Shown here: piece by piece, positions 1 through 6,802 of the stretch
How positions within the stretch are numbered: position 1 is the first letter of the stretch
Layout: each line of letters starts with the position of its first letter
NCBI GenBank assembly: GCA_021769545.1
Contig: JAETSS010000034.1
Span: 1 to 9,257 of the forward strand
Length of the DNA stretch: 9,257 nt
Direction: 5' to 3'
DNA from: Eubacterium sp.
GTDB taxonomy: Bacteria; Bacillota_A; Clostridia; Peptostreptococcales; Anaerovoracaceae
Notes under the pieces: generated by a model
What the model was told of the DNA's origin: nothing
What the model saw: only the letters and a program-made list of their open reading frames with translations
Database searches by the model: none
Translations under genes and position numbers: made by a program

Positions 1-403
1 TTATCAGCTATACGGCTCTCAGGTTTCGCCTTTGCATCAGCTGGCGCTGGCGGATTTTATCGCAGAGGGGCATTTCGAGCGCAACATAAACAGACTGCGC
101 ACCCTTTATAGAAAGAAGCAGGAAATTCTAAAGGAGGCTATAACAGAAGTTTTCGAAGACCGGATTGAGGTCAGCGGCGATGGTGCAGGACTACATTTGC
201 TTTTGGAAATCGATACCGATGCTCCTCCGGAGGTGCTTATTGAAAAAGCAGCTTCCATAGATATAAAACTATATCCCGTTGAGTCATATTACGCCGATCC
301 GTCAACAGCGCCGCCATGCCAGATAATGTTTGGTTTTCCGACTGTTCCCGAGGATAAATTCAAGATTATTCTTGATGAGCTGAAGCGAGTGTGGGGTATT
401 TAA
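1..403 (+). CDS. MocR/PdxR-type transcriptional regulator, C-terminal fragment of the aminotransferase-like domain (5' end outside window)
   Basis: The reading frame is open from base 2, so the gene starts to the left of the window; about 133 residues are visible, ending at TAA 401-403. The first residues, YQLYGSQVSPLHQLALADFI, followed by a segment with ERNINRLRTLYRKKQEIL, match the end of the fold-type I aminotransferase domain in MocR-family regulators, where a helix rich in Arg and Tyr follows a QLALA-like helix. The tail carries the small C-terminal subdomain with a GFPTVPEDKF turn. In the family, this domain binds PLP and follows an N-terminal GntR winged helix that would lie outside the window. 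The PLP lysine is also outside, so activity cannot be judged. The gene converges on guaA. A stand-alone class I aminotransferase is the alternative, but the Arg-rich segment favours MocR. Confidence 0.75.
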   Translation, partial: YQLYGSQVSPLHQLALADFIAEGHFERNINRLRTLYRKKQEILKEAITEVFEDRIEVSGDGAGLHLLLEIDTDAPPEVLIEKAASIDIKLYPVESYYADPSTAPPCQIMFGFPTVPEDKFKIILDELKRVWGI

Positions 404-410
404 TAAAACA

Positions 411-444
411 CCCGTAGCCATGAGTTCCTACCCACAGCTACGGG
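411..444 (-). terminator. Hairpin terminator between convergent genes, best oriented for guaA
   Basis: An 8-bp perfect stem, CCCGTAGC (411-418) with GCTACGGG (437-444), encloses an 18-base loop; AAC/GTT flanks (407-409 and 446-448) can extend it past one mismatch. Read on the minus strand, the stem is followed by TGTTTTATT, a T-rich tract, which suits termination of guaA transcription. On the plus strand the downstream bases are CGTTATAAAT, with no T-run, so it would be weaker for the MocR-type gene. Confidence 0.65.
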
Positions 445-465
445 CGTTATAAATAATATGTATTT

Positions 466-486
466 ATTCAGAGTATGGCTCTGAAT
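466..486. repeat. Short perfect inverted repeat in the guaA 3' flank
   Basis: ATTCAGAG (466-473) and CTCTGAAT (479-486) form an 8-bp perfect stem with a 5-base loop. It lies 18 bases beyond the guaA stop and ahead of the terminator hairpin when read on the minus strand. There is no T-tract on either side, so it is not a classical terminator on its own. It could stabilise the 3' end of the guaA message, or it could be chance in AT-rich sequence. Confidence 0.4.
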
Positions 487-503
487 GCGAGTCACACAAG
501 TCA

Positions 504-2072
504 CTACTCAAATTCTATCGTCCCAGGCGGTTTCCCCGTACAGTCATACATGACTCTATTAACATGCTTGACCTCATTGACGATCCTTGTGGTCACCTTC
601 TGCAAAACCTCCCACGGAAGCTGTGCCGCTTCGGCTGTCATAAAGTCGCTTGTCAGCACCGCGCGCAGTGCTACGGCATAATCGTATGTCCTGAAATCGC
701 CCATGACTCCGACGCTTCTCATATTTGTCAGTGCTGCGAAGTACTGTCCTATGGTCCCTTCCTGTCCGTACTTTGGTATCAGTCCGGATTCCATTGCATT
801 TGCTATCTCTTCACGATAGATGGCGTCTGCATCCTGGACGATCTTTACTTTTTCCTCGGTGACCTCGCCGACGATTCTGACTCCAAGTCCGGGACCCGGG
901 AACGGCTGACGGAACACCAGATATTCAGGTATCCCCAGTTCCAGTCCCGCACGTCGCACTTCGTCCTTGAACAGCATGCGGAGAGGCTCGATGATCTCCT
1001 TAAAATCAACATAATCAGGAAGTCCGCCGACATTGTGGTGTGACTTGATGACTGCCGACTTTCCGAGACCGCTTTCGATAACGTCGGGATATATAGTACC
1101 CTGAACCAGGAAATCAACTGCGCCTATCTTCCTAGCTTCTTCCTCGAAGACTCTGATGAACTCCTCGCCGATTATCTTTCTTTTCTCCTCAGGCTCCGTC
1201 ACTCCGGCCAGTTTATCGTAAAAACGCTGCTGCGCGTTGACTCTTACAAAGTTCAGATCATATGATCCGTCAGGTCCGAATACGGCTTCCACCTCGTCAC
1301 CTTCATTCTTACGAAGGAGCCCATGATCCACGAATACGCATGTCAGCTGTTTTCCCACAGCCTTGGAAAGCAGCACCGCCGCCACCGACGAATCAACGCC
1401 GCCCGAAAGCGCACACAGCACCTTTCCATCGCCGACCTTTTCCCTTACGGCTTTGATGGTATCGTCCACGAAGGATCCCATCTGCCAGTCTCCGCTGCAT
1501 CCGCATACGTCCTTAACGAAAGTCTGCAGCATCTTGGTTCCTTCCACCGTATGCATCACTTCAGGATGGGGCTGGAGTGCGTAAAGCCTGCGCTCTCTGT
1601 TTTCCATTGCCGCTACGGGACATACAGGGGTATGCGCCGTTATCGTAAAGCCTTCGGGTGCCTTGCTTATGTAATCCGTATGGCTCATCCAGCAGATGGT
1701 CCTGTCCGCAACACCGGCGAACAGGCCGCCTTTGTCGTCTATGTCCACCTCTGTCCTGCCGTATTCGCTGACAGGCGCAGTCTCCACCTTGCCTCCCAAC
1801 TGATGCGCCATAAGCTGTGCACCGTAACAGATCCCCAGGATAGGTACGCCCATATCGTAAATTTCTCTGGAATGCTGCGGTGAATCGTCGCCGTAAACGC
1901 TGTTTGGTCCGCCTGTAAAAATGATGCCCTTAGGCTCTGCAGCCTTTATTTCATCGAGGGTCATCGTATACGGATGGACCTCACAGTAGACATTGCATTC
2001 TCTGACACGGCGGGCGATAAGTTGATTGTACTGTCCGCCGAAATCGAGAACTATAATTTTTTCATGCTTCAT
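504..2072 (-). CDS. guaA: GMP synthase (glutamine-hydrolysing)
   Basis: Catalyses XMP + ATP + glutamine to GMP, the last step of guanine nucleotide synthesis, in the cytoplasm. The 522-residue length is normal for the single-chain bacterial enzyme. Residues 1-195 are a class I glutamine amidotransferase with the nucleophile Cys82 in GICYGAQ and His169/Glu171 in LQPHPEV. The ATP pyrophosphatase domain starts near 200 and shows the PP-loop SGGVDSS (223-229), then [12 protein letters not shown] and [11 protein letters not shown]. The C-terminal dimerisation and XMP-binding domain contains [14 protein letters not shown] (388-400), RSVGVMGD, and the conserved end KPPGTIEFE. The start is ATG 2070-2072, with a modest AGAAGG site about 9 bases upstream. 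It ends in tandem stops, TAG then TGA. It lies 98 bases downstream of guaB on the same strand with no terminator between, so the pair is probably co-transcribed. Confidence 0.97.
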   Translation of the reverse strand: MKHEKIIVLDFGGQYNQLIARRVRECNVYCEVHPYTMTLDEIKAAEPKGIIFTGGPNSVYGDDSPQHSREIYDMGVPILGICYGAQLMAHQLGGKVETAPVSEYGRTEVDIDDKGGLFAGVADRTICWMSHTDYISKAPEGFTITAHTPVCPVAAMENRERRLYALQPHPEVMHTVEGTKMLQTFVKDVCGCSGDWQMGSFVDDTIKAVREKVGDGKVLCALSGGVDSSVAAVLLSKAVGKQLTCVFVDHGLLRKNEGDEVEAVFGPDGSYDLNFVRVNAQQRFYDKLAGVTEPEEKRKIIGEEFIRVFEEEARKIGAVDFLVQGTIYPDVIESGLGKSAVIKSHHNVGGLPDYVDFKEIIEPLRMLFKDEVRRAGLELGIPEYLVFRQPFPGPGLGVRIVGEVTEEKVKIVQDADAIYREEIANAMESGLIPKYGQEGTIGQYFAALTNMRSVGVMGDFRTYDYAVALRAVLTSDFMTAEAAQLPWEVLQKVTTRIVNEVKHVNRVMYDCTGKPPGTIEFE

Positions 2073-2092
2073 ATATCCGAACCTTCTTCTTG

Positions 2093-2110
2093 TTGCTTAT
2101 TTTGCTTATT
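2093..2110. repeat. Two-copy 9-bp tandem repeat in the guaB-guaA gap
   Basis: TTGCTTATT occurs twice in exact tandem (2093-2101 and 2102-2110), just upstream of the guaA ribosome binding region in the guaA leader. The guaB-guaA gap otherwise holds only a 4-bp CGGC/GCCG hairpin near 2150, which has no T-run. The repeat may be slippage in a low-complexity leader; no function is evident. Confidence 0.5.
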
Positions 2111-2170
2111 GTCACTCAGCCTGCTATTGCTCAGCTTCTTTTATCTATTTCGGCTGTAACCGCCGTAAAC

Positions 2171-3679
2171 CTACCTGTTGCTGCTTCCCGATGTATCCTT
2201 GAGGATGACATCATGAGCGCCGCCTTCCACGATACTTGTAGCGGAAACCACCGTCAGCTTGGCGTTTTTCTGCAGCTCCGGAATAGTCAAAAGACCACAG
2301 TTGCACATAGTGGACTTTACCTTCTGCAATGACTGTCTCACATTGTCGCTGAGAGGTCCTGCATATGGAACATATGAATCAACACCTTCTTCAAAAGAAA
2401 GCTTGCTGTCGCCGCCCATATCGTAGCGCTGCCAGTTTCTAGCTCTGTTGGAGCCTTCGCCCCAGTATTCTTTCACATAGCTGCCATTTATCGTAAGCTT
2501 TGCAGTAGGGGATTCATCGAATCTCGAGAAATATCTTCCCAGCATCAGGAAATCGGCTCCCATAGCCAGTGCCAGCGTCATATGATAGTCATAAACGATA
2601 CCGCCGTCGGAGCAGATAGGAACATATACTCCCGTACGCTCGAAGTACTCATCCCTTGCCTTTGCAACCTCTATGACTGCAGAAGCCTGTCCTCTTCCGA
2701 TACCCTTCTGCTCTCTCGTGATGCAGATGGAGCCGCCGCCGATACCGATCTTTACGAAATCCGCGCCTGCGTCTGCCAGGAAGTTGAAGCCTTCCTTATC
2801 AACAACGTTGCCGGCGCCGATCTTCACGCTGTCGCCGTACTTTTCACGGACGAAATCCAGCGTAGCCTTCTGCCATTCGGTGAAACCTTCCGATGAATCT
2901 ATGCAGAGCACGTCTGCTCCTGCTTCTACCAGAGCCGGGATCCTTTCCTCATAATCTCTTGTATTGACGCCAGCTCCTACGACATATCTCTTGTGCTCGT
3001 CCAGAAGCTCATCGGGATAAGCCTTGTGAGTATCGTAATCCTTTCGGAAAACAAAGTACGCCAGTCGCTGATCCTTTCCGATTATAGGCAAAGCGTTCAG
3101 CTTGTTTTCCCATAATATATCATTGGCTTCCGAAAGGGTAACTCCCTCCTCCGCATATATGAGCTTATCAAAAGGTGTCATGAAATTGCAGACTTTTTCG
3201 TCCAAAGGAGTCCTGCTGATACGATAATCTCTGCTGGTAACAAGACCTACCATTTTTCCCTCAGGCGTTCCGTCCTCGGTAACGGCTGTCGTGGAGTGAC
3301 CTGTCCTCTCCTTGAGCTCCAGCAATTCCGCCAGTGTCTGATCCGGTCTTATATTGGCATCGCTGGTCACAAAGCCCGCCTTATGAGACTTGACCTTTCT
3401 CACCATTTCCGCCTGGCTTTCTATGCTCTGGGAACCGAATATAAAAGAAATTCCGCCTTCTTTAGCAAGAGCTATTGCCAGTCTGTCACCTGAAACAGCC
3501 TGCATGATGGCGGAAACCAGAGGAATATTCATAGTTATGGACGGTTCCTCTCCCTTCTTGAATTTTACAACGGGTGTCTTCAAGGAAACGTTGTCGACTC
3601 TGCATTCCTTTGAGGAATAGCCCGGTACTAAAAGATATTCATTAAATGTTCTCGATGGTTCATCAAAAATATATGCCAT
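2171..3679 (-). CDS. guaB: Inosine-5'-monophosphate dehydrogenase, Tritrichomonas-like type
   Basis: Oxidises IMP to XMP with NAD+, the committed step to GMP; GuaA, next on the strand, completes the route. The start is ATG at 3677-3679 (502 residues) because AGGAGGT lies four bases upstream. A TTG 18 bases earlier would start within or ahead of that site and is rejected. The (beta/alpha)8 barrel is split by a CBS pair at about 106-220. The catalytic loop [13 protein letters not shown] carries Cys319. Asp261 is in CIDSSEGF, and the flap has NWQRYD with Arg418-Tyr419. These positions coincide without shift with the published numbering of Tritrichomonas foetus IMPDH (Cys319, Arg418, Tyr419), and Lys310 and Glu431 also match that enzyme's mycophenolate-resistance residues. 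Common bacterial GuaB has GIGPGSIC and DSAHGH-type motifs instead. The alignment is from memory, not computed. Confidence 0.96.
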   Translation of the reverse strand: MAYIFDEPSRTFNEYLLVPGYSSKECRVDNVSLKTPVVKFKKGEEPSITMNIPLVSAIMQAVSGDRLAIALAKEGGISFIFGSQSIESQAEMVRKVKSHKAGFVTSDANIRPDQTLAELLELKERTGHSTTAVTEDGTPEGKMVGLVTSRDYRISRTPLDEKVCNFMTPFDKLIYAEEGVTLSEANDILWENKLNALPIIGKDQRLAYFVFRKDYDTHKAYPDELLDEHKRYVVGAGVNTRDYEERIPALVEAGADVLCIDSSEGFTEWQKATLDFVREKYGDSVKIGAGNVVDKEGFNFLADAGADFVKIGIGGGSICITREQKGIGRGQASAVIEVAKARDEYFERTGVYVPICSDGGIVYDYHMTLALAMGADFLMLGRYFSRFDESPTAKLTINGSYVKEYWGEGSNRARNWQRYDMGGDSKLSFEEGVDSYVPYAGPLSDNVRQSLQKVKSTMCNCGLLTIPELQKNAKLTVVSATSIVEGGAHDVILKDTSGSSNR

Positions 3680-3683
3680 TTTT

Positions 3684-3690
3684 ACCTCCT
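3684..3690 (-). promoter_or_regulatory. Ribosome binding site that fixes the guaB start
   Basis: On the minus strand AGGAGGT is followed by AAAA and then ATG (3677-3679). This places translation at the MAYIFDEP start and excludes the in-frame upstream TTG, which would put the Shine-Dalgarno sequence inside the coding region. Confidence 0.85.
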
Positions 3691-3720
3691 GATTCAATTC
3701 AAATTATAATATTACATTTT

Positions 3721-3749
3721 ATAATAAATCTCGCCGATTTACAATTCAA
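3721..3749 (-). promoter_or_regulatory. Candidate guaB(A) promoter
   Basis: Minus strand TTGAAT (3744-3749) is separated by 17 bases from TATTAT (3721-3726), each close to the sigma-A consensus, giving a leader of about 35 bases. A second, perfect TATAAT lies nearer the gene (3703-3708) but has no good -35. An inverted repeat, TAAATC-N5-GATTTA (3725-3741), sits inside the spacer. There is no purine riboswitch-like structure. Confidence 0.5.
3725..3741. promoter_or_regulatory. Inverted repeat within the guaB promoter spacer, candidate operator
   Basis: TAAATC (3725-3730) and GATTTA (3736-3741) are perfect 6-base arms around the 5-base centre TCGCC. It lies between the candidate -35 and -10 boxes, where a bound protein would block RNA polymerase. 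No known repressor motif is recognised. The AT-rich arms allow a chance origin. Confidence 0.3.
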
Positions 3750-3839
3750 TTCACGAATAATATGTTAATTTCTTCTCTCATTTTTCAACTGTTTTCAAGC
3801 CATCTCCAGGCCGCATTCAAACCATATGCTAACTCTGCC

Positions 3840-3860
3840 GCCGCGCCTGCATAACGCGGC
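3840..3860 (-). other. GC-rich hairpin directly after the FCD regulator stop codon
   Basis: GCCGCG (3840-3845) and CGCGGC (3855-3860) form a perfect 6-bp, all-GC stem with a 9-base loop, abutting the stop codon TAG at 3861-3863. Read on the minus strand, it is followed by GGCAGAGTTAGC, with no T-run, so it is a poor intrinsic terminator. It may protect the 3' end of the regulator message or act as a partial terminator before guaB. The rest of the 181-base gap holds the guaB promoter region. Confidence 0.4.
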
Positions 3861-4568
3861 CTAGTCGTAGTATATCTCCCGTTCTCCCTCTATACAGCTA
3901 TTGATGGATTCATGTATCCAGCTGATGGCGCCCGCCGTGTCATGATCCCGTATATACGTCCAAAGTCTGTAGTTGCTCCTGTACAACATCTCGATACCGT
4001 ACAGTCTGCAGAAACGATCCCACATTGTGAAGACCGGAGCCCGGAAAGACTGGAATATCAGCGGTATCAGCGTGTTCCCGGACATCAGGGCAAACTCATG
4101 CTGGAATTCAAAGGCTGCCCGGGTGGCCTCCTCTATATCCTTCGCATCTCTGATCTTTTCCGTGATACATCGCAGTGTTTCTATATCCTCATCGCTGATG
4201 CTTTCTATGCAAAGCTGCGCAGCCAGGGTATCAAGGGCGATACGGACTTCAAAGATGGATTTTATCTCATCGTTTCGTATACGTCCTCCGTTGTATTTCA
4301 TTATGGCTGTCAGCGTTTCAAGTGTCCCCTTCCGCCTGTAGTCCGCCACATACGTCCCGCTTCTGGGCTTTACCGTGAGAAAGCCCATCTTCTCCAGATC
4401 CGAAATGCCGCCGTTGACGACAGAACGGCTTACCTGCATGGACTCCGCAAGCTGACGCTCCGGGGGGAGCTTCTCGCCTATTTTCAGCTTACCGGAAAGT
4501 ATCATATGCTGAAGCTGCTCTACGAACAGCTCCCTGAGGGACGGTGAACTTATTTTATGAAATTCCAT
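3861..4568 (-). CDS. FadR-type GntR transcriptional regulator with FCD ligand-binding domain
   Basis: A 235-residue DNA-binding regulator, the usual length for the FadR subfamily. The GntR winged helix covers about 10-78, with GEKLPPERQLAESMQVSRSVV (31-51) as the recognition region and GFLTVKPRSGTYV as the wing. The all-helical FCD domain follows (about 100-230), including FQHEFALMSGN (155-164). Family members respond to carboxylates or acyl-CoA. The four usual FCD metal ligands appear here as Phe153, His157, Tyr200 and His219, so two seem lost and the metal site is probably degraded, as in E. coli FadR, which binds acyl-CoA. Start ATG 4566-4568 has GGAGGT three bases upstream. It is divergent from the acyl-CoA dehydrogenase/FprA operon, the most likely target, and may also regulate itself. 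The effector is unknown; acyl-CoA is inferred from context. Confidence 0.9.
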   Translation of the reverse strand: MEFHKISSPSLRELFVEQLQHMILSGKLKIGEKLPPERQLAESMQVSRSVVNGGISDLEKMGFLTVKPRSGTYVADYRRKGTLETLTAIMKYNGGRIRNDEIKSIFEVRIALDTLAAQLCIESISDEDIETLRCITEKIRDAKDIEEATRAAFEFQHEFALMSGNTLIPLIFQSFRAPVFTMWDRFCRLYGIEMLYRSNYRLWTYIRDHDTAGAISWIHESINSCIEGEREIYYD

Positions 4569-4618
4569 AGCACCTCCGATCCGATCCTGGTCATGCCAGA
4601 TCCAAATATGATGATTAT

Positions 4619-4647
4619 ATTATATTGCACCCTCCTGCAAAATGCAA
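4619..4647 (-). promoter_or_regulatory. Candidate promoter of the FCD regulator
   Basis: Minus strand TTGCAT (4642-4647), a 17-base spacer, and a perfect TATAAT (4619-4624); a second overlapping TATAAT lies at 4614-4619. The expected transcript starts near 4612 with a leader of about 44 bases. TTGCA half-sites in and beside the spacer (4625-4629, 4636-4640 inverted, 4643-4647) could be binding sites for autoregulation. Confidence 0.5.
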
Positions 4648-4711
4648 ACATACTCAAGCACTCATAGCCCTACAATTTTATCGGGAGCCCACGAAAAAAG
4701 CACTAATAATA

Positions 4712-4724
4712 TTGCGATCCGCAA
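4712..4724. promoter_or_regulatory. 13-bp palindrome, candidate operator for the FCD regulator
   Basis: TTGCGATCCGCAA is a perfect inverted repeat with 5-base arms (TTGCG/CGCAA) around 3 bases. FadR-subfamily operators are typically short palindromes with a 3-base centre. It is in the middle of the divergent intergenic region, upstream of both candidate promoters. TTGCA/TGCAA half-sites near 4625-4647 resemble its arms. Binding is inferred. Confidence 0.45.
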
Positions 4725-4747
4725 ATATAATTAATATTATACCAAAA

Positions 4748-4769
4748 AAGTCAAGATTCTTCTTGACTT
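4748..4769. promoter_or_regulatory. Perfect 9-bp inverted repeat overlapping the operon -35 box
   Basis: AAGTCAAGA (4748-4756) and TCTTGACTT (4761-4769) are perfectly complementary around the loop TTCT. The right arm contains the TTGACT -35 of the operon promoter, so a protein bound here would compete with RNA polymerase. On the minus strand, the hairpin is followed by six Ts, so it could also act as a weak terminator for any leftward transcript. An operator is my preferred reading because of its position. Confidence 0.5.
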
Positions 4770-4791
4770 ATGCCGTCCAAGAGGTTATCAT
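4763..4791 (+). promoter_or_regulatory. Promoter of the acyl-CoA dehydrogenase-fprA operon
   Basis: TTGACT (4763-4768), a 17-base spacer, and TATCAT (4786-4791) each match the sigma-A consensus at five of six positions with ideal spacing. Transcription would start near 4798, giving a leader of about 70 bases. The leader holds TAAACA-N6-TGTTTA (4819-4836), another inverted repeat, and an AAGGAGGT ribosome binding site at 4856-4863. Confidence 0.65.
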
Positions 4792-4818
4792 CTTAGTATA
4801 AATATTTCGAAAATTCAG

Positions 4819-4836
4819 TAAACACTTTCATGTTTA
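4819..4836. repeat. Inverted repeat in the leader of the acyl-CoA dehydrogenase operon
   Basis: TAAACA (4819-4824) and TGTTTA (4831-4836) are perfect 6-base arms with a 6-base spacer, just downstream of the predicted transcription start. It could be a second operator or a minor leader hairpin; AT-richness makes chance plausible. Confidence 0.3.
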
Positions 4837-4867
4837 TATTTAGATTTTACAAAAAAAGGAGGTCAAC

Positions 4868-6784
4868 ATGCTATTTAAACCTACCAAAGAGCACGAAGAG
4901 CTTAGAAACAAAATGCGCGCCTTTGCAGAAAAAGAGGTGAAGCCCATAGCTTTTTCCATGGATCAGGAAAACGGATTCCCCGAAGACGCCGTAAAAAAGC
5001 TGGCGGAAATGGGTCTCATGGGCATCCCGTATCCCAAAGAGTACGGCGGAGCGGGCCTGGATATCCTCAGCTACGCCATCGCAGTCGAGGAGCTGGCTCG
5101 GGTAGACGGTGGCACCGGAGTCATCCTGTCCGCACACGTTTCGCTGGGTTCATATCCTATATACGCCTTCGGAACGGAAGCCCAGAAGCAGAAATATCTC
5201 GTTCCGCTGGCACGTGGAGAAAAGCTGGGCGCATTCGGGCTGACGGAACCCAACGCAGGCTCCGATGCAGGCGGTACCGAAACCACCGCCATGGATAAGG
5301 GCGACTACTATCTGCTCAACGGCGGAAAGATATTCATCACCAACGCCCCTAAGGCAGATACATATGTGGTCTTTGCAGTAACCACTCCCGATATAGGCAC
5401 CAAGGGCATCTCCGCTTTCATCGTTGAAAAGGGCTGGGCCGGTTTTGATTTCGGAGATCATTACGACAAGATGGGCATACGTTCCTCCTCCACCGCCGAG
5501 CTGATCTTCAATGATGTCAAGGTCCCTAAGGAAAATCTTCTCGGAAAGGAAGGCGAAGGCTTCAAGATAGCCATGGCTACTCTTGATGGCGGCCGTATCG
5601 GCATCGCATCACAGGCCCTGGGTATCGCTCAGGGCGCATACGAGCAGGCTCTGGCCTATGCAAAGGAAAGGATACAGTTTGGCAAGCCTATCGCCGCACA
5701 GCAGGCAATTTCCTTCAAGCTGGCGGACATGGCCACGAAGCTGAGATGCGCGCGCTTTCTCGTTTACTCGGCGGCCGAGCTTAAGGAGCATCACGAACCG
5801 TATTCCGTAGAATCGGCAATGGCTAAAATGTATGCGTCGGATATAGCCCTCGAGGTCACCAATGACGCAGTTCAGATCTTCGGCGGCACAGGATTCCTCA
5901 AAGGCATGGACGTAGAGCGCATGTACCGCGACGCCAAGATCACCACCATATACGAAGGTACTAACGAGATCCAGAGAGTGGTGATCGCATCCGGCATCAT
6001 CGGCAGACTGAGCCGCGGAAATAAGGAAGGCGGCGGATCGAAGAGCGCCATCAAGAAGAAAAGCGCACCTGTTACTGGTCTCCGAAAACAGATGATTTTC
6101 AGAGAAGGCGATATGCGCGACAAGGTAAACGCTCTGGTCGAAGCCCTTAAGAAAGACGGTCACGATTTCTCCGTCGGCATCGACATCGACACGCCGATCA
6201 TAGAAGCTGAAAGAGTTGTCTCCGCAGGAAAGGGCATCGGCTCAAAGGAAAACATGAAGCTCATAGAAGATCTTGCAAAGGCTGCAGGCGCGGCTGTCGG
6301 CTCCTCGAGACCTGTGGCTGAAACGCTGAAATACGTTCCCCTCGACAGATTCGTGGGAATGTCCGGCAGAAAGTTCATGGGCAATCTCTATATCGCCTGC
6401 GGTATCTCGGGAGCAATACAGCACCTTAAGGGAATAAAGGACGCTTCGACTATCGTCGCCATCAACAAGAACGGCAACGCACCGATCTTCAAGAACTGCG
6501 ATTACGGCATCATAGGAGACGTAAATGAAGTCCTGCCGCTGCTGGCTGAGGCTCTCGGAACGGAAGAAAAGCAGCCGGCTCCGCCTATGGTCAAGATGAA
6601 GAGACCTCGAATCCCTAAGCCTGCGCCGCTCGATGCGCCGCATGTATGCGGGGGCTGCGGATATGAATATATAGCCGAAAACGGCGATGAAGACGCCGAC
6701 ATCATGCCGGGAACACTTTTCAAAGATCTGCCTGCCGACTGGGTATGCCCTGAATGCGGCGAAGGCAAAGACAGATTCATCTAA
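4868..6784 (+). CDS. Three-part fusion: acyl-CoA dehydrogenase - ETF-alpha FAD domain - rubredoxin
   Basis: A 638-residue soluble flavoprotein with no signal peptide or membrane segment. Residues 1-380 are a full acyl-CoA dehydrogenase of the short-chain/butyryl type: [14 protein letters not shown] (123-136), FITNA (156-160), RIQFGKPI (268-275), and catalytic base Glu363 in [10 protein letters not shown]. After a basic, helical linker (381-442) comes the ETF-alpha C-terminal FAD domain (about 445-560): [19 protein letters not shown] with Arg481, [14 protein letters not shown] with His519, and [17 protein letters not shown] Pro/Lys-rich linker leads to a complete rubredoxin (592-638), with iron ligands Cys594, Cys597, Cys627 and Cys630 and [21 protein letters not shown]-alpha domain I and EtfB are absent. 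It probably passes acyl-CoA electrons through both flavins to the rubredoxin iron, then to FprA encoded 18 bases downstream. Enoyl-CoA reduction is the reverse possibility. AAGGAGGT precedes ATG. Domain calls are certain; direction and substrate are inferred. Confidence 0.95.
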   Translation: MLFKPTKEHEELRNKMRAFAEKEVKPIAFSMDQENGFPEDAVKKLAEMGLMGIPYPKEYGGAGLDILSYAIAVEELARVDGGTGVILSAHVSLGSYPIYAFGTEAQKQKYLVPLARGEKLGAFGLTEPNAGSDAGGTETTAMDKGDYYLLNGGKIFITNAPKADTYVVFAVTTPDIGTKGISAFIVEKGWAGFDFGDHYDKMGIRSSSTAELIFNDVKVPKENLLGKEGEGFKIAMATLDGGRIGIASQALGIAQGAYEQALAYAKERIQFGKPIAAQQAISFKLADMATKLRCARFLVYSAAELKEHHEPYSVESAMAKMYASDIALEVTNDAVQIFGGTGFLKGMDVERMYRDAKITTIYEGTNEIQRVVIASGIIGRLSRGNKEGGGSKSAIKKKSAPVTGLRKQMIFREGDMRDKVNALVEALKKDGHDFSVGIDIDTPIIEAERVVSAGKGIGSKENMKLIEDLAKAAGAAVGSSRPVAETLKYVPLDRFVGMSGRKFMGNLYIACGISGAIQHLKGIKDASTIVAINKNGNAPIFKNCDYGIIGDVNEVLPLLAEALGTEEKQPAPPMVKMKRPRIPKPAPLDAPHVCGGCGYEYIAENGDEDADIMPGTLFKDLPADWVCPECGEGKDRFI

Positions 6785-6789
6785 GATTC

Positions 6790-6796
6790 AGGAGGT
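6790..6796 (+). promoter_or_regulatory. Ribosome binding site of fprA
   Basis: AGGAGGT is six bases before ATG 6803-6805, within the 18-base gap after the dehydrogenase fusion stop. The tight spacing and absence of a promoter or terminator indicate a two-gene operon. Confidence 0.85.
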
Positions 6797-6802
6797 CGTA
6801 AT

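Noticed and set aside
564..1043. 159-codon open frame on the plus strand inside guaA
   Set aside because: It is antisense to the well-conserved guaA coding sequence, has no ribosome binding site and no recognisable domain; similar antisense frames occur across all genes here (for example 1323-1883 and 3912-4547).
3680..3697. Earlier in-frame TTG start for guaB, adding six residues
   Set aside because: The AGGAGGT ribosome binding site lies within this extension and is correctly spaced only for ATG 3677-3679, which also brings the residue numbering into register with the T. foetus enzyme.
3680..3860. Purine riboswitch upstream of guaB
   Set aside because: No three-way junction or conserved purine-aptamer loop sequences can be recognised on the minus strand; the predicted leader is only about 35 bases.
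4706..4740. ATAATATT / AATATTAT inverted repeat around the 13-bp palindrome
   Set aside because: Arms are pure A/T in an AT-rich stretch with a 19-base gap; chance is the simplest explanation.
5609..6163. 184-codon open frame on the minus strand inside the dehydrogenase fusion
   Set aside because: It is a shadow of the conserved plus-strand frame with no start signal or family features.
4868..6784. Possible assembly error or missed stop joining three separate genes (acd, etfA, rubredoxin)
   Set aside because: The frame is continuous, with smooth linkers and no remnant ribosome binding sites or starts at the domain borders, and a normal etfA would bring its N-terminal domain, which is absent. 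A true fusion is more likely.
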